From Helopsaltes ochotensis (Eukaryota; Chordata; Aves; Passeriformes; Locustellidae), in the NCBI GenBank assembly GCA_013400155.1, contig VXBM01000132.1, positions 1 through 64,000 of the forward strand: a DNA stretch of 64,000 nt, given 5' to 3'. How positions within the stretch are numbered: position 1 is the stretch's first letter; the number at the start of each line of letters is the position of its first letter. Under the pieces are notes generated by a model. It worked only from the letters and a program-made list of their open reading frames with translations. It made no database searches and was not told the origin of the DNA. Positions 26,084 through 38,480 of the stretch are shown one piece after another. The position numbers were made by a program, and so were the translations under genes.

Positions 26084-29000
26084 GTTCATTTTGAATCCTA
26101 CACATTAAAGCAGGCTCTGCCCAAGCCCTGCTCGAAGACTTCAGGTCTGTCCTTTCTAAGTGTGTGCCACATTTTCCTCAATTTTTCAAGGTCAGTAATC
26201 TAGCATATTGATCTAGAAAACCTGTTTCCATCATGGAGTCACAGCCCTAGACTTGTATTTCAAATGTGAATACTTACTTTTTTATACATATTTACATGGC
26301 ACAGAATTAAGTAGAACAAACTGGTGTGATACATGTTATCACAGATTATTATTCTCATTTCTTGGAGTTCCCTGGTTGTTGCAGCAATGCAACTACATTT
26401 GTTCTCTATTTTTGAATGTCACACCCTGGCACCCAGATATTTTGTACATATTTCCCAGTTTTTTCTTTTTTTCTGTAGATTTCCTCACTTATTATCAGCA
26501 TAAGATTACTTTCAGAACAACTTCAATAATTAATTCAAGCATAGTCACAGTATTTTGCACATGCATACTAATTGCCACTTAGTTCAATAGCATCTTGGAA
26601 CTTTAAAGCTTAAATTCAGATAAAAACTGTACACAGAAATAATTGAATTTACTATGAAAAGACAGCCACTCTGAACCAAAAGACTAGCAGTTCAGCAATC
26701 ACTTGTCTATACAAAGCTATTCAGAAAGAAAAATATGTTCTATTATAAAAAGGATAAAAGAATTTAAGACAAATTTCAGATTTCTCTGGATGGAAGTTAA
26801 TCAAAACATCATGCAGGTGAGTTTAAAATGTGGTTATTAATAGAATGGTTACAATGTTCAATTGAACCTGGCTTTTACAGAGAGCTTTTAATATAAATTT
26901 TGCTGTATATTTGATTTATATGTACTTGCTAAAATTAGTTTTTTGAAAATATTTGCTTTTTGGGAAAGAATATTTAACTCATTGCTGTAAAACATAAGAC
27001 TGGGTTACACTTAGAATTTGTGCTTATTTAATGGAAACCCAATTCACCCAATTCTCTGCTATTGAAAATGCCTTTCTTCTCCTAGTAGACTCCTTTAACT
27101 AATGAAAATTCAGAGCCAAAATAGACTGATTTTTTTTTTTTTACTTTCAGATAATTTTTTCTCTTTGAGATGCATTGTAAAATTATAAGATACTTTAATA
27201 ATATTCTATAATGTATTTAACCTCTTCTTTGTAAACATCATTAACAATAGAAGCTTACACAAAATCTATGAAAATGTGTGACAACAGAAAGTACCTGTCA
27301 ACAGCTAAAGACAGCCAGCATCAGTCTCCTTTCAGATATTTAAATTTCAGCCCCAATCATCATATGTGAATGCAATATTTTTGTTAACCACAGTATCACA
27401 TTTAAAAATACCCTAAATTTCTGATAGAGACATGGATACTCAAGATAAAAAAATTTACAAAATTATCAAAGCCAAAGTAAATTAAAAGACTGCTTGAATT
27501 TAATGAACAATAACAGCAACAGAAATCTTTTCTAACAGTTCGCACATCTACTTAAGAAAATATACTAAAAATCACAGCAACCCGCATCTATGTTCAAAGC
27601 CACTCAATTAATTCTAACACAGCAGCAAAATACAGTTTGATAAAAACAGAAATTAAAGAAGTATTTTCTACATTACCATCTATATAGAGTTCAATTCTAG
27701 AATTCTGACTTCATTTCATCTAGATATATTTTTAAGTCTTATAATTGAGCTTTGAATCTTGTACTTATAGTAACCAGAACCTCTGCTTCAGCAATTCATT
27801 CCAAAAGATTTTTATATAAAAAATACAATGAAATAATTGATTGAAAATATAAATGCTACCAGCACTGTGGGCCAGAGAAACTCTCTGCAACCAGAGAAAA
27901 ATCGACCAGCAAAATTCCTAACATATCACACACACATTGAGTGATTAATTAGATGGCCTGAGCACTCACAGGCTGCTGGCAGTGACAGGACCTGTCCTTC
28001 CAGAACAGCTGGTTGAGCTACCAAGCTTCTGGCCCAAAGTACAATACTCGTTAGTCCATAGGAAAGCACAAAAGCCGTGGAACAGGCAATAAGTGAAATG
28101 CTTCCTCATCTGGGAAATCCTTAGTTGGTTTAATTGGTGTTTGGTTTTTTTCCAAAGATAAGAGCTTATTGGTGTGGAGATGGGGAATGGGAAGATGCAG
28201 GGAACTGCACAGTGCTATTCCCATTTGTAAGTCTCTGGTTAGGCCCTTAGCTGTATGGGCCTTCCACAGAAATTTATTGCACTGAATATTTGTGTGTGGT
28301 CTTATCTGTGTTAGTCTTTGCTTTCTTAGTTAGTCTGCAGCACAGCTGCATTCAAATTATTTTGGTTCTCCAAGTTTTATACATGTATTTAAAATTTTAA
28401 AATTTAAACTGCTATGTTAAAAGAAGTATATAAAAAGCAATTTATGAACTGTTTAGAGGGCACATGGATATCTAAATAGCCTCCATTTTGTATTTAGTAT
28501 TTTGAATATTTCTAATTACATCCTTAACAGCATTAGTTACAAGAAAAAATTATAAATCAAAGAGGTATATTCCTAATTATTATAAATTATCAAATTATTA
28601 CTGGGCATCTCATGGTCCTCCAAGAACTCTAAATCAGTTGTCAATATAAAATCCATATAAATCTAAGACAGCATATATGCAGCAAAACATCAAATTTCCC
28701 AACATCCCTTTAGTTGAATGTTTGTTTACCTCCCTTCTCCACAAGGGTTTCAAGAAGAAAGGTGGCAAGTGCTTCTGCTGGCACACTTTGCTGCTCTGTG
28801 TACTGCTCTGCTTTGATTTTTAAGGAGGAGACAAAGGGATTCCCAAAACACCATTAAATGAAATCTTTCAATCGACAGCACAGATCAGGGGATTCCACAT
28901 GTAGCTGTACTACCCATGGCACAACTATTTACTGCAGGTTTCAGAGAGAAAAGGCAGCTCTTGGCAGCACTTATGCACTTTACAAGACCTTACAATTAAG

Positions 29001-32000
29001 ATCTGCCTCTGAGGCATTCAAATTCAGCCTTACCTTTTTGGCATTCTCTCACACAGAAATCCCATAAGGTTGTACTTGATTCGTTGCTGAATCAAAGTGT
29101 CTCATTCTGAAGAACTGCAGCTGTTCTGTGTCTGCATGTTGCATCTGCACTACTCAAAAAGCTAGACATGCTTGACTGTCCTTTTCCACAGTTTAATTTG
29201 TCTTGGTCTTGTTATCAGGTTAGAGGATCACAAAGTAGCATGCTAATATGTCTTATAGTTCTATTCTCCTACACCAAACACAGAATTATGCTTATATCTA
29301 AAACCTGAATTGTGGTTATTGATTATCTGGAGCGGCAGCTTTACATACATCTGAAAATGGAGAAAGTTTGTCTTATCATCAGTATGAATCATTAAAGGTG
29401 GAGTTAGGAAATCCTCTTTGATGTTCTGTATTATTCTGTATTTAATGTACTCTTTTTTACATTTGGCTAAAAAAGCTTGTTCAGCAAAAAAATCAGTTTT
29501 TATCTGCTCTTTTACCTCTTTTATCCCAACTTTATTCCTCATTGCTCATAGTCTATTACTAATTACTACATTACTGACTAGTACTAATTGCTATATTATG
29601 TAACTGGATTTCTCTGCCTTTTTGTAGGTCATTATTTTTTTTTCCTAATAAAACAAATAAAATTACTCTCAAGATACTTAGAGGTCTAAATGTATGTCAG
29701 CTAGTTGTCAGTCTCTGTTTTACCTTTGTTCCTAAAGAAAGCCATAGTTTTTCACTGTTGCAACTCCTACATAAATCCGGCTCCCTTTAGTCTGACATCA
29801 GTGATCAGACTTCTCTGTAGTGGTTAATATTAGCCTGAGTTAATGGAATTCTCTCTTGATTCTACACTGATTTCACACTGATTGCAAACACTTCTAGGGT
29901 TCTAAATACCAGAAGTATCTTCTCTCTTTTTTTCTCAGTAGCAACAAAGCTTTTTAACTCTCCTCAGCTGATCCACTACGTGTGTTCTAGTCATGGGGCA
30001 AGGAGAGAGGAATGACAGGATTTCTCACACCCTCCATCCTAAATTTGTCAGCTGAAATTCCTGAATCTGAGCACTGGTGGGAATGGCCAGGGGAAGATGC
30101 TGCTCACCCAACATAGCATTACCAATTTGTTTGCCAGAATGGTGGGAGTATGAAGCAGGAAGCAAGGCAGACAGGTTCAGAGAGGTTTGATGAGGTAGTT
30201 TGGGAAGTGACTTCAAAAACCAGTTCTGCAAAATGTGAACTATGTGAGTCCAGCATGTGGCTCTCTCAGCTCCCATCTTAGCCCTTCCCTCTTCACAGTA
30301 CATCTTGCTTAACAATTAAGAACTGGAAGCTGGGAGTTCTTCTGGGAAGTTCTTATGCAAAACAATACACTAGTCCCAGAAAAATTCTTGAGAGAAATTA
30401 CACAAATCAGGCTGGTGTTGCAGAGGCACAGTATGGTAAATGGTTAATTTTCCCTCTGGTGGAACACTCTTGTGCTATTGAGTGTATTTATTTTCATAAT
30501 TCAGGTTTTCCAGTATGTCAGCATCTACCAGCTTTGCAACTCAGACTTCAGTATATATCCTATTTAGTACAAGTTTACTCATACCCAAGCAGAATTAGAT
30601 GTTCCAATACCAGAAATTTATTTACCTAATCCTTAGTGCCTACAATGTTTTTCTCTCATCTGCTTAGCTGTAAATATTTATATGAAAGTTAATATAATAC
30701 TTGCTTTCCATATGTCTGTCCTGAAACCACACTTGAGCAGCTTCTGAAGGAAGTTATATCAGGAAATAATTCTTTTGCACCTTGCTAAACTAGTGTATAA
30801 AAATATTATGGAAGCAGAATGATTATTGTTCCAAAAATAATAAGGCATGTTTAAGAATAATGGAAATACAATCTTTATCAATCATGAAGAAAAAATATAA
30901 GGGAGAATCAATTTCATATTTTAGCAGCTTCTAAGAATGCTGAGGTCTGGAATTAAAATTGGGAATGGAATTAAAATTGTTTTCCCACAAACTTCTTAAT
31001 GTATGACTATGCACCACAGAAGGGTATGTACCTTCCTCTAAAGCCTCTAGTACTGACTTCCAGAGGTAAAACAAAGCTAGAGAGATATAATACAGGAGGC
31101 TTATTATAATATTTCAATATTTAGTAGAACTTCTACTTTTATACCTTTTGCCTTCTCATCAAGGAAGGATATTGGATATTTTTTCTTAACTTAAAGTAAT
31201 CAAGAGGGATGTAAAGATGCTGTTGACCTGTTGACTTCTATTTAAAGAAAGAAATAGAACAGAAAAGGTAAAAGAAAATTCTGTGGTGGTTTTCCTGAAT
31301 GTGGCTTAATGCCTACCTAATGACATCTTTCTCAGGCATGGCACTCATGGGTGACTGCTCGTGCCAGTTGAGAAGTTTAAAAAAATTGTACAGAACATTT
31401 CAGTCACATGTGCTTCAGTTCACAATTCCATAAGAATTTTTGTAGAAATCAGGTAGATAAATTTTATTTACTCGTTCTCTGTCTCTAGACAATATAGGAA
31501 TTTAATTAAGGGAAATCAAAGCAGTGGTAGTAAAAACGTGAAGACAGAACTCTCATATGGCTTATGAGAGTTATGGTTCTCACATGGCTTTGAAACGACA
31601 CAATTTTAAGAGTGCATGTTGAATTACTACATATATGTGAATATTCAGTGTCTAGTTCCACAGGTTTGTTGATAGAATAAATAACTCATTTTCAGGTACT
31701 GAAACTACACTTTAGCAGAAGAGTAAATTAACTATTTATTTCTGGAGACATTGTTTGATGAACAATGAATGAATAAACCACCATATTCATAAAATAATTC
31801 AATTTATAATTTTCCTCTTTAATACATTCCAATAATACTGAAGGTAAAATTTTAATTAAAAAATAAAAGATGTAGGGTCAGGCCCAATAATATGGTGTAG
31901 GTGAAATGGAAAAACAAGGGTAGCAAATACTTCCTTAGGCAGTCATGTTCTGTCTAACTCCTTTACATAAACCAATTTAATCTGCACCAGTCCCACTTCT

Positions 32001-33357
32001 GACTCAAATTTCAGTTAAGCATTGAGGGAGCAGGAAAATCAGGAGATTAACTCTGGTTATACATACAATACATAAAGTCATATTTTTGTGGTACATACAA
32101 TCACAACACTTACGATAAGTTCCACTCACAGCATTATGCTCATCTCTCAAAGATGACATCTTTCAAAGCCAACAATATAGAAATACTTTGCCAGAAGTGT
32201 CAAAAAAAGAGAAATAGCTAAACACGACAGTATCAAGTCCCTCTTACAAGTTAATAAACATTCCTATGCCTTGTGCAGTTGAAACTACATTTGCAAAATA
32301 CCCAAATAATCATGCAGCACATCTAGAGAGTTTTAAATTATCCTAAGCCATTTTCATGGTCTTGGTTTTGTCAATTCTATTTTCATTAAGAGGGTTTTCC
32401 TTTTGGAAATGGACTTTGCTAAAGCACTTCTATTTTCCCACGCTGAAATATATATTCTAGAAAGTACTTATATGAAGTGTATTAATCTGCAAAATTAATG
32501 ATTAATATAATAATAATTGATAATTGATAAATTTGAAGTTTTGTTTGAATTCAAGTACTAAATGTCTTATTTTACAGTAGCTTTACCATTCCTGGGAGCA
32601 AGGAAAAACAACCTGGAAATAAAAGTCAAAACCAGACATCTCTTCCTCAGCCAGATTTTATAGGTCAGAAGTCTCGTGTTTTCCACGTAAAATGCGACCT
32701 CAATTAATGAAGTCTTTTAGAGGACACTAAATTATTTTTGTATAATAGAAATTTAAATTGAAAATATCTTGATTATTTTAATTAACACACTCTATATGAC
32801 ATGACCCTGTCCCAGATAGCAGGAAAATTTGGTTAGTATATTTAAGGTTATACTACTATGAAGATATTCAGATTCTTGGCAATCTGCCACAGCTGGGGTG
32901 TAAGCTTTTGTTGGTGTATAAAACACTCTTCCAAGCGCTAAAAAGCCACTATTAAACTAAGTAACACTGCATCCTCCAGTTTTGAATAGATCAAGGTAAC
33001 TCTCTGTTCAACTATGTGAAAGCCATGAACAAGTTTCAATAGCTGTCATGCCTTCCATCACTCAATAAACGCATCTTTTCCTCCTCTTTCAGTTTTTAAA
33101 TCATGGATCAGATCTATTGTTCATTCTGATAGAAAACTACACTGTTTCTTTCATTTGCTTTAACTTATTCTTCTTTAATTTTAATAATCAAGAACACTGT
33201 GTGTTAAGAGTTTCCCTGCATGGTTCCCAAATTTTATTATAGACACACAAGAAACTTTTACTGAAGAAACAACCTGGCACTCATCTATTACTTTGTAATA
33301 GGGTGTTGCGTATTTCATTTTAGCATATTTTGTTGCTTTTCAAAACAAAACTCCCTT

Positions 33358-33359
33358 GC
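33358..33359 (-). promoter_or_regulatory. RIMS2: Non-canonical GC 5' splice site
   Basis: The donor after the 101-nt exon reads tctaag|GCAAGGGAG on the minus strand. GC donors usually keep strong flanking complementarity to U1 (AAG|GCAAG), which is seen here. The phase-0 junction it creates, Ser-Lys to Tyr-Arg-Ser, matches RIM2 family sequence. The nearest GT downstream (ggga|gttttg) is a poor donor and would break the family match. Confidence 0.85.
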
Positions 33360-33460
33360 CTTAGAATGATAATCTTGTTCCAGCCTGGAATCTGATCCTG
33401 CTACCTGTTTGTACTTGCTCATTTTCATTTGGCGATTCCTTTCTTCTACATCCATTGCAC
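33360..33460 (-). CDS. RIMS2: RIM linker exon (101 nt, phase 1-0)
   Basis: The minus-strand acceptor is a T/C-rich tract ending aaattaacag at 33461. The exon supplies GT to a split Gly codon and then 33 codons: Ala-Met-Asp-Val-Glu-Glu, the family block RNRQMKMSKYKQVAGSD, then SRLEQDYHSK. It ends at AAG (33360) before a GC donor. The Lys/Arg-rich 'RQMK..KYKQ' block and 'LEQDYHSK' are characteristic of RIM2-type linkers. The upstream phase-1 partner fits the 36-nt microexon exactly (ACA G|GT GCA ATG). The exon is intact. The open frame continues into the intron past the donor, but those residues are not family sequence. Confidence 0.93.
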
Positions 33461-36400
33461 CTGTTAATTTAAAAACAGAAGAAAAAAAGAAAATAAATAC
33501 ACAAGCAGTCATCAATTCCAAGGGTAAAATTATGCTCATGGAAGTTTTAACAGAAGGAGATGAAATTTGATTTACTTAAATTCTGTGCATATAATTCTAG
33601 TTCCTGAATTATGATGTTGTAGAAAACCAAAAAGTTGTAACAGGAGGAAAATAGCAGATAAAGATTTCATCAGAATCCTAATAAGTATTGTATTATCTAC
33701 ACAATTCAAACGAAGCCAACTTTGTGGGAAAAATCAATGTAAATGAAACGCAATGTTTCCATGGAATATAATGAATATTTTAAGAATATTCAAGGGAAAT
33801 TGAGTCTTTTATTAATAAGAAGGAATGCAAAGATAACCTGCTTACTTTGGGTAGAGATTCTTGTTCTGCATTATTATAGTCTGACATATCAAATTAATAA
33901 TCAGGAAACAACCACAGATTAGCAAACCTTCAATTTACTATTGAGTATATTCTTAGTATGCTCAAAAAATTCAAAGAATGACTAAAGAAATCTTAAAGAG
34001 CCACCCAGTGGCATCACTGTATTGTATTCTACTGAAATACAGCTTCAAGAGCAATTTCAAGATTCACTCTTCTTGGATAAAAAATGTGATTAGTTTAAGT
34101 CAGGGATGAGGTCTCACTATGTGACTCAGGCAATAGCTGGTTTCAATAAACTGGTACTGTAACACCACAATTTACAATGTAAATTAATAAGGAAGTAAGT
34201 GCCAAAGCTGAGGTGGAAGACTGAGAGAAAAATTTGAGGAAAACAACAGCTCAGAAAAGATTTTCAAACAAAATGTAATTAGCCATCATACACACACTTT
34301 TGATTCTTCTCCACCTTGACCTGGTATAAGTCAAGAATAAATCATTATCCACTGAATGCTAAAAAGCATTCATTTTGACTGACATTTGTCTTAGACTATC
34401 CATAATTTTAATGGCAAAGTTGTCTAGGATTAAAATTTCAGAATCCCACTAATCATAAATAGAAGTTCCTGTATATTGTATGTATTGAGCAATATGGACT
34501 GTATTTATGGATGGGAATATTAGATTCCAGTGTACTTCAGAAACCTGGTTTAAACTCTAAACCTTAGCTGTAAGTCATAATCTAAAAGCAAAATGGGGCT
34601 CTGCACAGAACCTGGGCCTCTCAGCTCTGTATTTTCTTTCTTGAGAACAATATGGGTAATAGAACATAGTATGAGGGCTGCCAGGAGGATGTTGTGGCAC
34701 TTCATGGGAAATCTGGAAGGAGAGGAGGTAAAAGGAAGTGGGAATGCAAAAACACTAAGCTGTTCTGTTCTCCATAAACACTCTGGCTTCTAGTTTTTAC
34801 ATTCTAACTCTCTATCATTACATTCTACAACAAAATGAAAGACTCCATCAAAAATTCTAGGAGAAATTAAAATTAAGAAAAATTAATGAGAAAGAATAAA
34901 TGGTGTTTTATAGGGAGAAATAAAATGGAAAAGAGAGCAGCAGATGAAATTTTCTAAAATAAAATACAGTTTGTTTTTCCTGTCATAATTTTCCTCAATC
35001 ATTCTGGAACCCATACCAGTGTTTGTCTATTTGTCATTAAGATGAAATGACTTTTTTAGGATCTAGTTTTTAAAGCTCTGTTCTTTTTTCTCTTGAAAAC
35101 AAAAACTTTACACCAGAAAATATTTTCTTTTTTCAATGACAGAAGTAACACATACTTTTTTTTGAAGTACTCCAGCCTCCTCTCAAAAAAAAAAAATCGT
35201 CTTTTGCTGAAATCAAAATTTTTGTGTCATTTTTAAGTAATGTAAGAAAGGAGACATTTTTCACTAAAAGGGAATTTTTTTTCAATGTTTCTCATGTTTT
35301 ATTATGAGACTATGGCATGTTTTCTTTGTCTCCAGACATTCTGCCAAATTTCAGGAAATTACAAGTGAAGAAATAATTACTCTTGATTAGAAATTTCACA
35401 ATTTCTTGAGAAAATATTCATTCTTATCTATGATCAGTTGGCAAAGTGAAAGTTATATTTCCACAAATCCAATTGCTTATGATATCTACAAAATATGTCA
35501 AAAGGGGACCCTAAGATATAAACCCTTGGTGTGAGTCCTCTTCAACAAAATAATCAAAATTTGTAGCTTATTTTTTCTCAAGAGGAAAACAAGACAGAAA
35601 ATTTAGAAAAAAAGTTATTCAATTCCCATAAAATCTTATTAAAGGAAAATCTAACTTCTATTGTATTTTTGAAACTGTCTCTAACAAGTGAGCAAATTCA
35701 GTTATGTGCAAAAAGAGGAAAACCCGAGGGCAGTGGATAGTTCATAATGCAGAGGATAGCTCCGGTTCTGCTGTAGATGGAACTGACATGCAGAAAGAGA
35801 GTGCAGGGTTCCAGTCTGCCCCAGGCTGAGCTCACTGTAACTTCAGCCAGATGCAGCTGTGACCTGCATGGCAGAGGAAAGGTTCAGAGAGTGTCACGGC
35901 ATTTCCATTCCCACGGTCCAGCATGAAAGCATGCCGCACCAAGTGGTGGGAGCGCAGGGCTATCATCACCTCCATCTCTGTTGGCAAATCTCTGCTTAGC
36001 TGACACCTGTGTGGGAGGGTTTAGCAGGAGCAGAAAATACTTCTAGAGAATTCAGTAACTGTCTGGGTGCTTTAGAATCTCCATCTTTTGACAAGTTTGA
36101 TAATCAAGGTGGAACATCAATCCTATCCTAAGGACTCTACTGCAGTCAGGAGCTGTTCACGGAGCATGTGTCAACAAACCAGAACTAACCTGAATCTAAC
36201 CATTAGTTATCAACAGTGGTTAAAATGTAGCAACATAAGCTTTCACACCCCTGAATCACTCAAGGGCTGATTGAGCTAGATCCAGATCCAGAGCAGCAGC
36301 TCAGTACAACACATTTTCAGGACTGTAAATACTGGCACTAGAAAAGTTAAAGCTTCTTCTCATATACCGAAGTACTCTCACTTTAATGTCTTATAGTGTA

Positions 36401-38444
36401 TGCAACCAAATTTTGGCCAGATAAAATGAATACATTTTTGCTTGAACATCCTACCAGAATTTCGCTTATAAACATTAGTTGTGCCTTCAACAGAAATATC
36501 CAATGAGACACTCAAACTTCAGCCATATGAACACAAAAAAGTAAGACTGAGGGGAGGAACAAAGCCTGATGCTGTTCATCAGACATAACTGGGGTCATTG
36601 CACTGTAGGCAACATTCTGGAGTTTTGATAATTTCGAACTCTTATATTAAAAACCCATGGCCTTAAGGTTAGTTCAGTGGGGTTTTCATGGGCACAAGGC
36701 AATTCCTGGCTGACAGAGACAACTGCTGATTCATTACCAGCCATTCCCCATATTTTCAGAAGAGAATGTGCTGATGGAAAGTGATATAGCTACAGAGAAA
36801 AAACTCCTGAAATGCCAGAGTAAGGCGTAGAAGTACTGTGCAGTGCAGTCCTGTAACCTCTCAGATCCACAAGGACTGTAGTGAGAGACTGTTGCGCTAG
36901 AGTTTAGCTCTAGTGACTACAGAAAATTAAACCTTAGGCCACATGAATTTGACCCTTTTTTTACATAAATGGAAATGCAACCACTAGAAAATTAACAATA
37001 ATTTCAATTTTAGCTATAGGATATTTTGTAACAGAAGTAGGGAAATTTCTCAAGGCACAGACAAGAGTGCCTGGAGGCTGTGGGAGTAAATCAGAAAAGA
37101 CCCCGGATGCTGCAAACAGGATTGGATGAGCAGGGTGCAATCAGAAAATGAAGCCACCTATAGGGACTATATAATGCAGTAACAAACAGGCAGGGCCCCA
37201 GCTGAGAGGCACCCAGCTTGAGCTTTCACTACTATTGCCTAATAAAAATAGAAAAAGGAACTCTGCTTGATTCCTTTATTGAAGTGGAAGCTAGGGATAA
37301 GCCCTGTTGATCCACGTAGTTCCTACCATGGTCTAGATGGTGGCTGAATAATTCCATTCCTACAACAGGACTTCAGACATGTGCTAAAATCACTGCTTCA
37401 GCCTCAAATATAAAATATTATTTTCATGTTTTCACTTGAAATAAGCTAAGCTGAAATAAGATTCAGTTACTTCACTGCTAAAGTGAAGGGCTGTAATCCG
37501 AGATTTGGTTAACACCTAACTTTTCCTAACCCTTCACCTGCTCTCTGAGTCAAGCTTTACAAGGACATAAGCAATCATTGAATTCAGCCTAGAGCTGAAG
37601 ACTGTTATTTGCTCTTCAGTCAGTCAAATACTGACTAGTCTCTAGGGTAAGACTCTTCAGCTCATAGCCTGTGATCTACAGGAGAGACAAAAGAGACAAT
37701 AAACTGGCCTTATCATCCAGCTCAGCCTAGGGCAGACCTATCTAGTTAAAAATCAAAATAAAACCAGCTGGGACCTCTGCTCTTTCAATCTTTCATTCTT
37801 TCTTTCATTGTCTTCTCCAGTGGGAGTTCTTAAACCATTCTAGTTCCTAGAGATGCTGGTTATGGAGATCCTATACCAGGATCTGAGTTTGGAAGAGGAG
37901 TTTGTGGTACAGTGAGGCTTCTGTGACACAAAGAGTTAAAGGGAATCTGATATGCAAGAAGAGTGGAGTTTCCCTTAGAATATTAGAACAGATTTAGTTT
38001 TGAATATATATGGACAAAAGAGAGAAAACTCAGGAGGCACAGCCACTAAGGCATAGGGAAAAAACTCATGATGAGGGGACTAAAGTAAGGCTGATACTTT
38101 TGAAATCAGAAACCTGTAATAGAGCAGAAAAATATGTGCAGGTGAGCACACTCTGTGTCTGGAGAGGGGAGGGCAGAACAGAGTTCTTAAGGTGTATGAC
38201 ATCTGCATTTAGCTGATTCTGGTCTCTTTCTTACCATTTCTCATCCTTATTTAACACCCATAAAATAGCAAAGGAAATACTTCTGGGAAAGCCCTTTCTT
38301 AGGTTCCATTTCCTAGTGTCTATTTTGAAATCCACAAAATACATCGAAATTGCACTTGAACTCTTTGCTCCATATTTGCTTAAACACAACAGACCAAGGA
38401 ATTTAAGGGAAAAACACAAAAATATTTTTAATAAGTCACCCTAC
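33461..38444 (-). other. RIMS2: Intron between the microexon and the 101-nt exon
   Basis: A 4,984-nt intron from GTAGGG at 38444 to AG at 33461 on the minus strand. It contains a candidate solo LTR near 37.03-37.37 kb. A somewhat GC-richer block at about 35.75-36.05 kb has no assignment. No gene is supported in it. Confidence 0.75.
37027..37367 (+). mobile_element. Possible solo LTR of an endogenous retrovirus
   Basis: The block starts TGTAACAG and ends CCTACAACA. A TATA-like 'gactatataatgcag' lies near 37165 and an AATAAA signal at 37241, followed by 'ggaactctgcttgattcctttattg', the order expected for U3, R and U5 of an LTR. No primer-binding site or internal retroviral gene is adjacent, and I could not find a clear target-site duplication. 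Boundaries are estimates. It could instead be chance composition or another repeat class. Confidence 0.4.
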
Positions 38445-38480
38445 CTGTATCCCCATTTTCTGGATCTGTTTTCTTTTCTT
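38445..38480 (-). CDS. RIMS2: RIM microexon, 36 nt (phase 1-1)
   Basis: On the minus strand a strong acceptor (a long pyrimidine tract from about 38540, no internal AG, ending tttgtttgtag at 38481) is followed by 36 nt and a good donor, gatacag|gtaggg at 38445/38444. In phase 1 it reads [x]AA GAA AAG AAA ACA GAT CCA GAA AAT GGG GAT ACA G, i.e. Glu-Lys-Lys-Thr-Asp-Pro-Glu-Asn-Gly-Asp-Thr. The last G pairs with GT of the next exon to give Gly-Ala-Met-Asp. A symmetric length of 36 nt with strong sites is typical of neuronal alternative microexons in synaptic genes (established for the class; inferred here). It could be constitutive in this species. Confidence 0.78.

Larger units (their letters stand above)
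13673..33359 (-). other. RIMS2: 19.7-kb GC-AG intron
   Basis: This noncoding region separates the 101-nt and 173-nt exons. On the minus strand it begins GCAAGG at 33359 and ends with a pyrimidine tract and cag at 13673. It holds two plus-oriented CR1 copies (about 20.1-20.5 and 25.7-26.1 kb), a 144-bp tandem duplication near 25.1 kb and several short tandem repeats. GC-richer blocks of unknown origin occur near 15.75-16.03 kb and 17.40-17.66 kb. Poly-T and poly-A runs are scattered. No other gene is supported. Confidence 0.8.

Noticed and set aside
29261..29542. 93-codon Lys-rich minus-strand frame
   Set aside because: The AT-rich composition explains the Lys/Asn/Ile/Phe content. There is no family match, no good flanking splice sites and no promoter.
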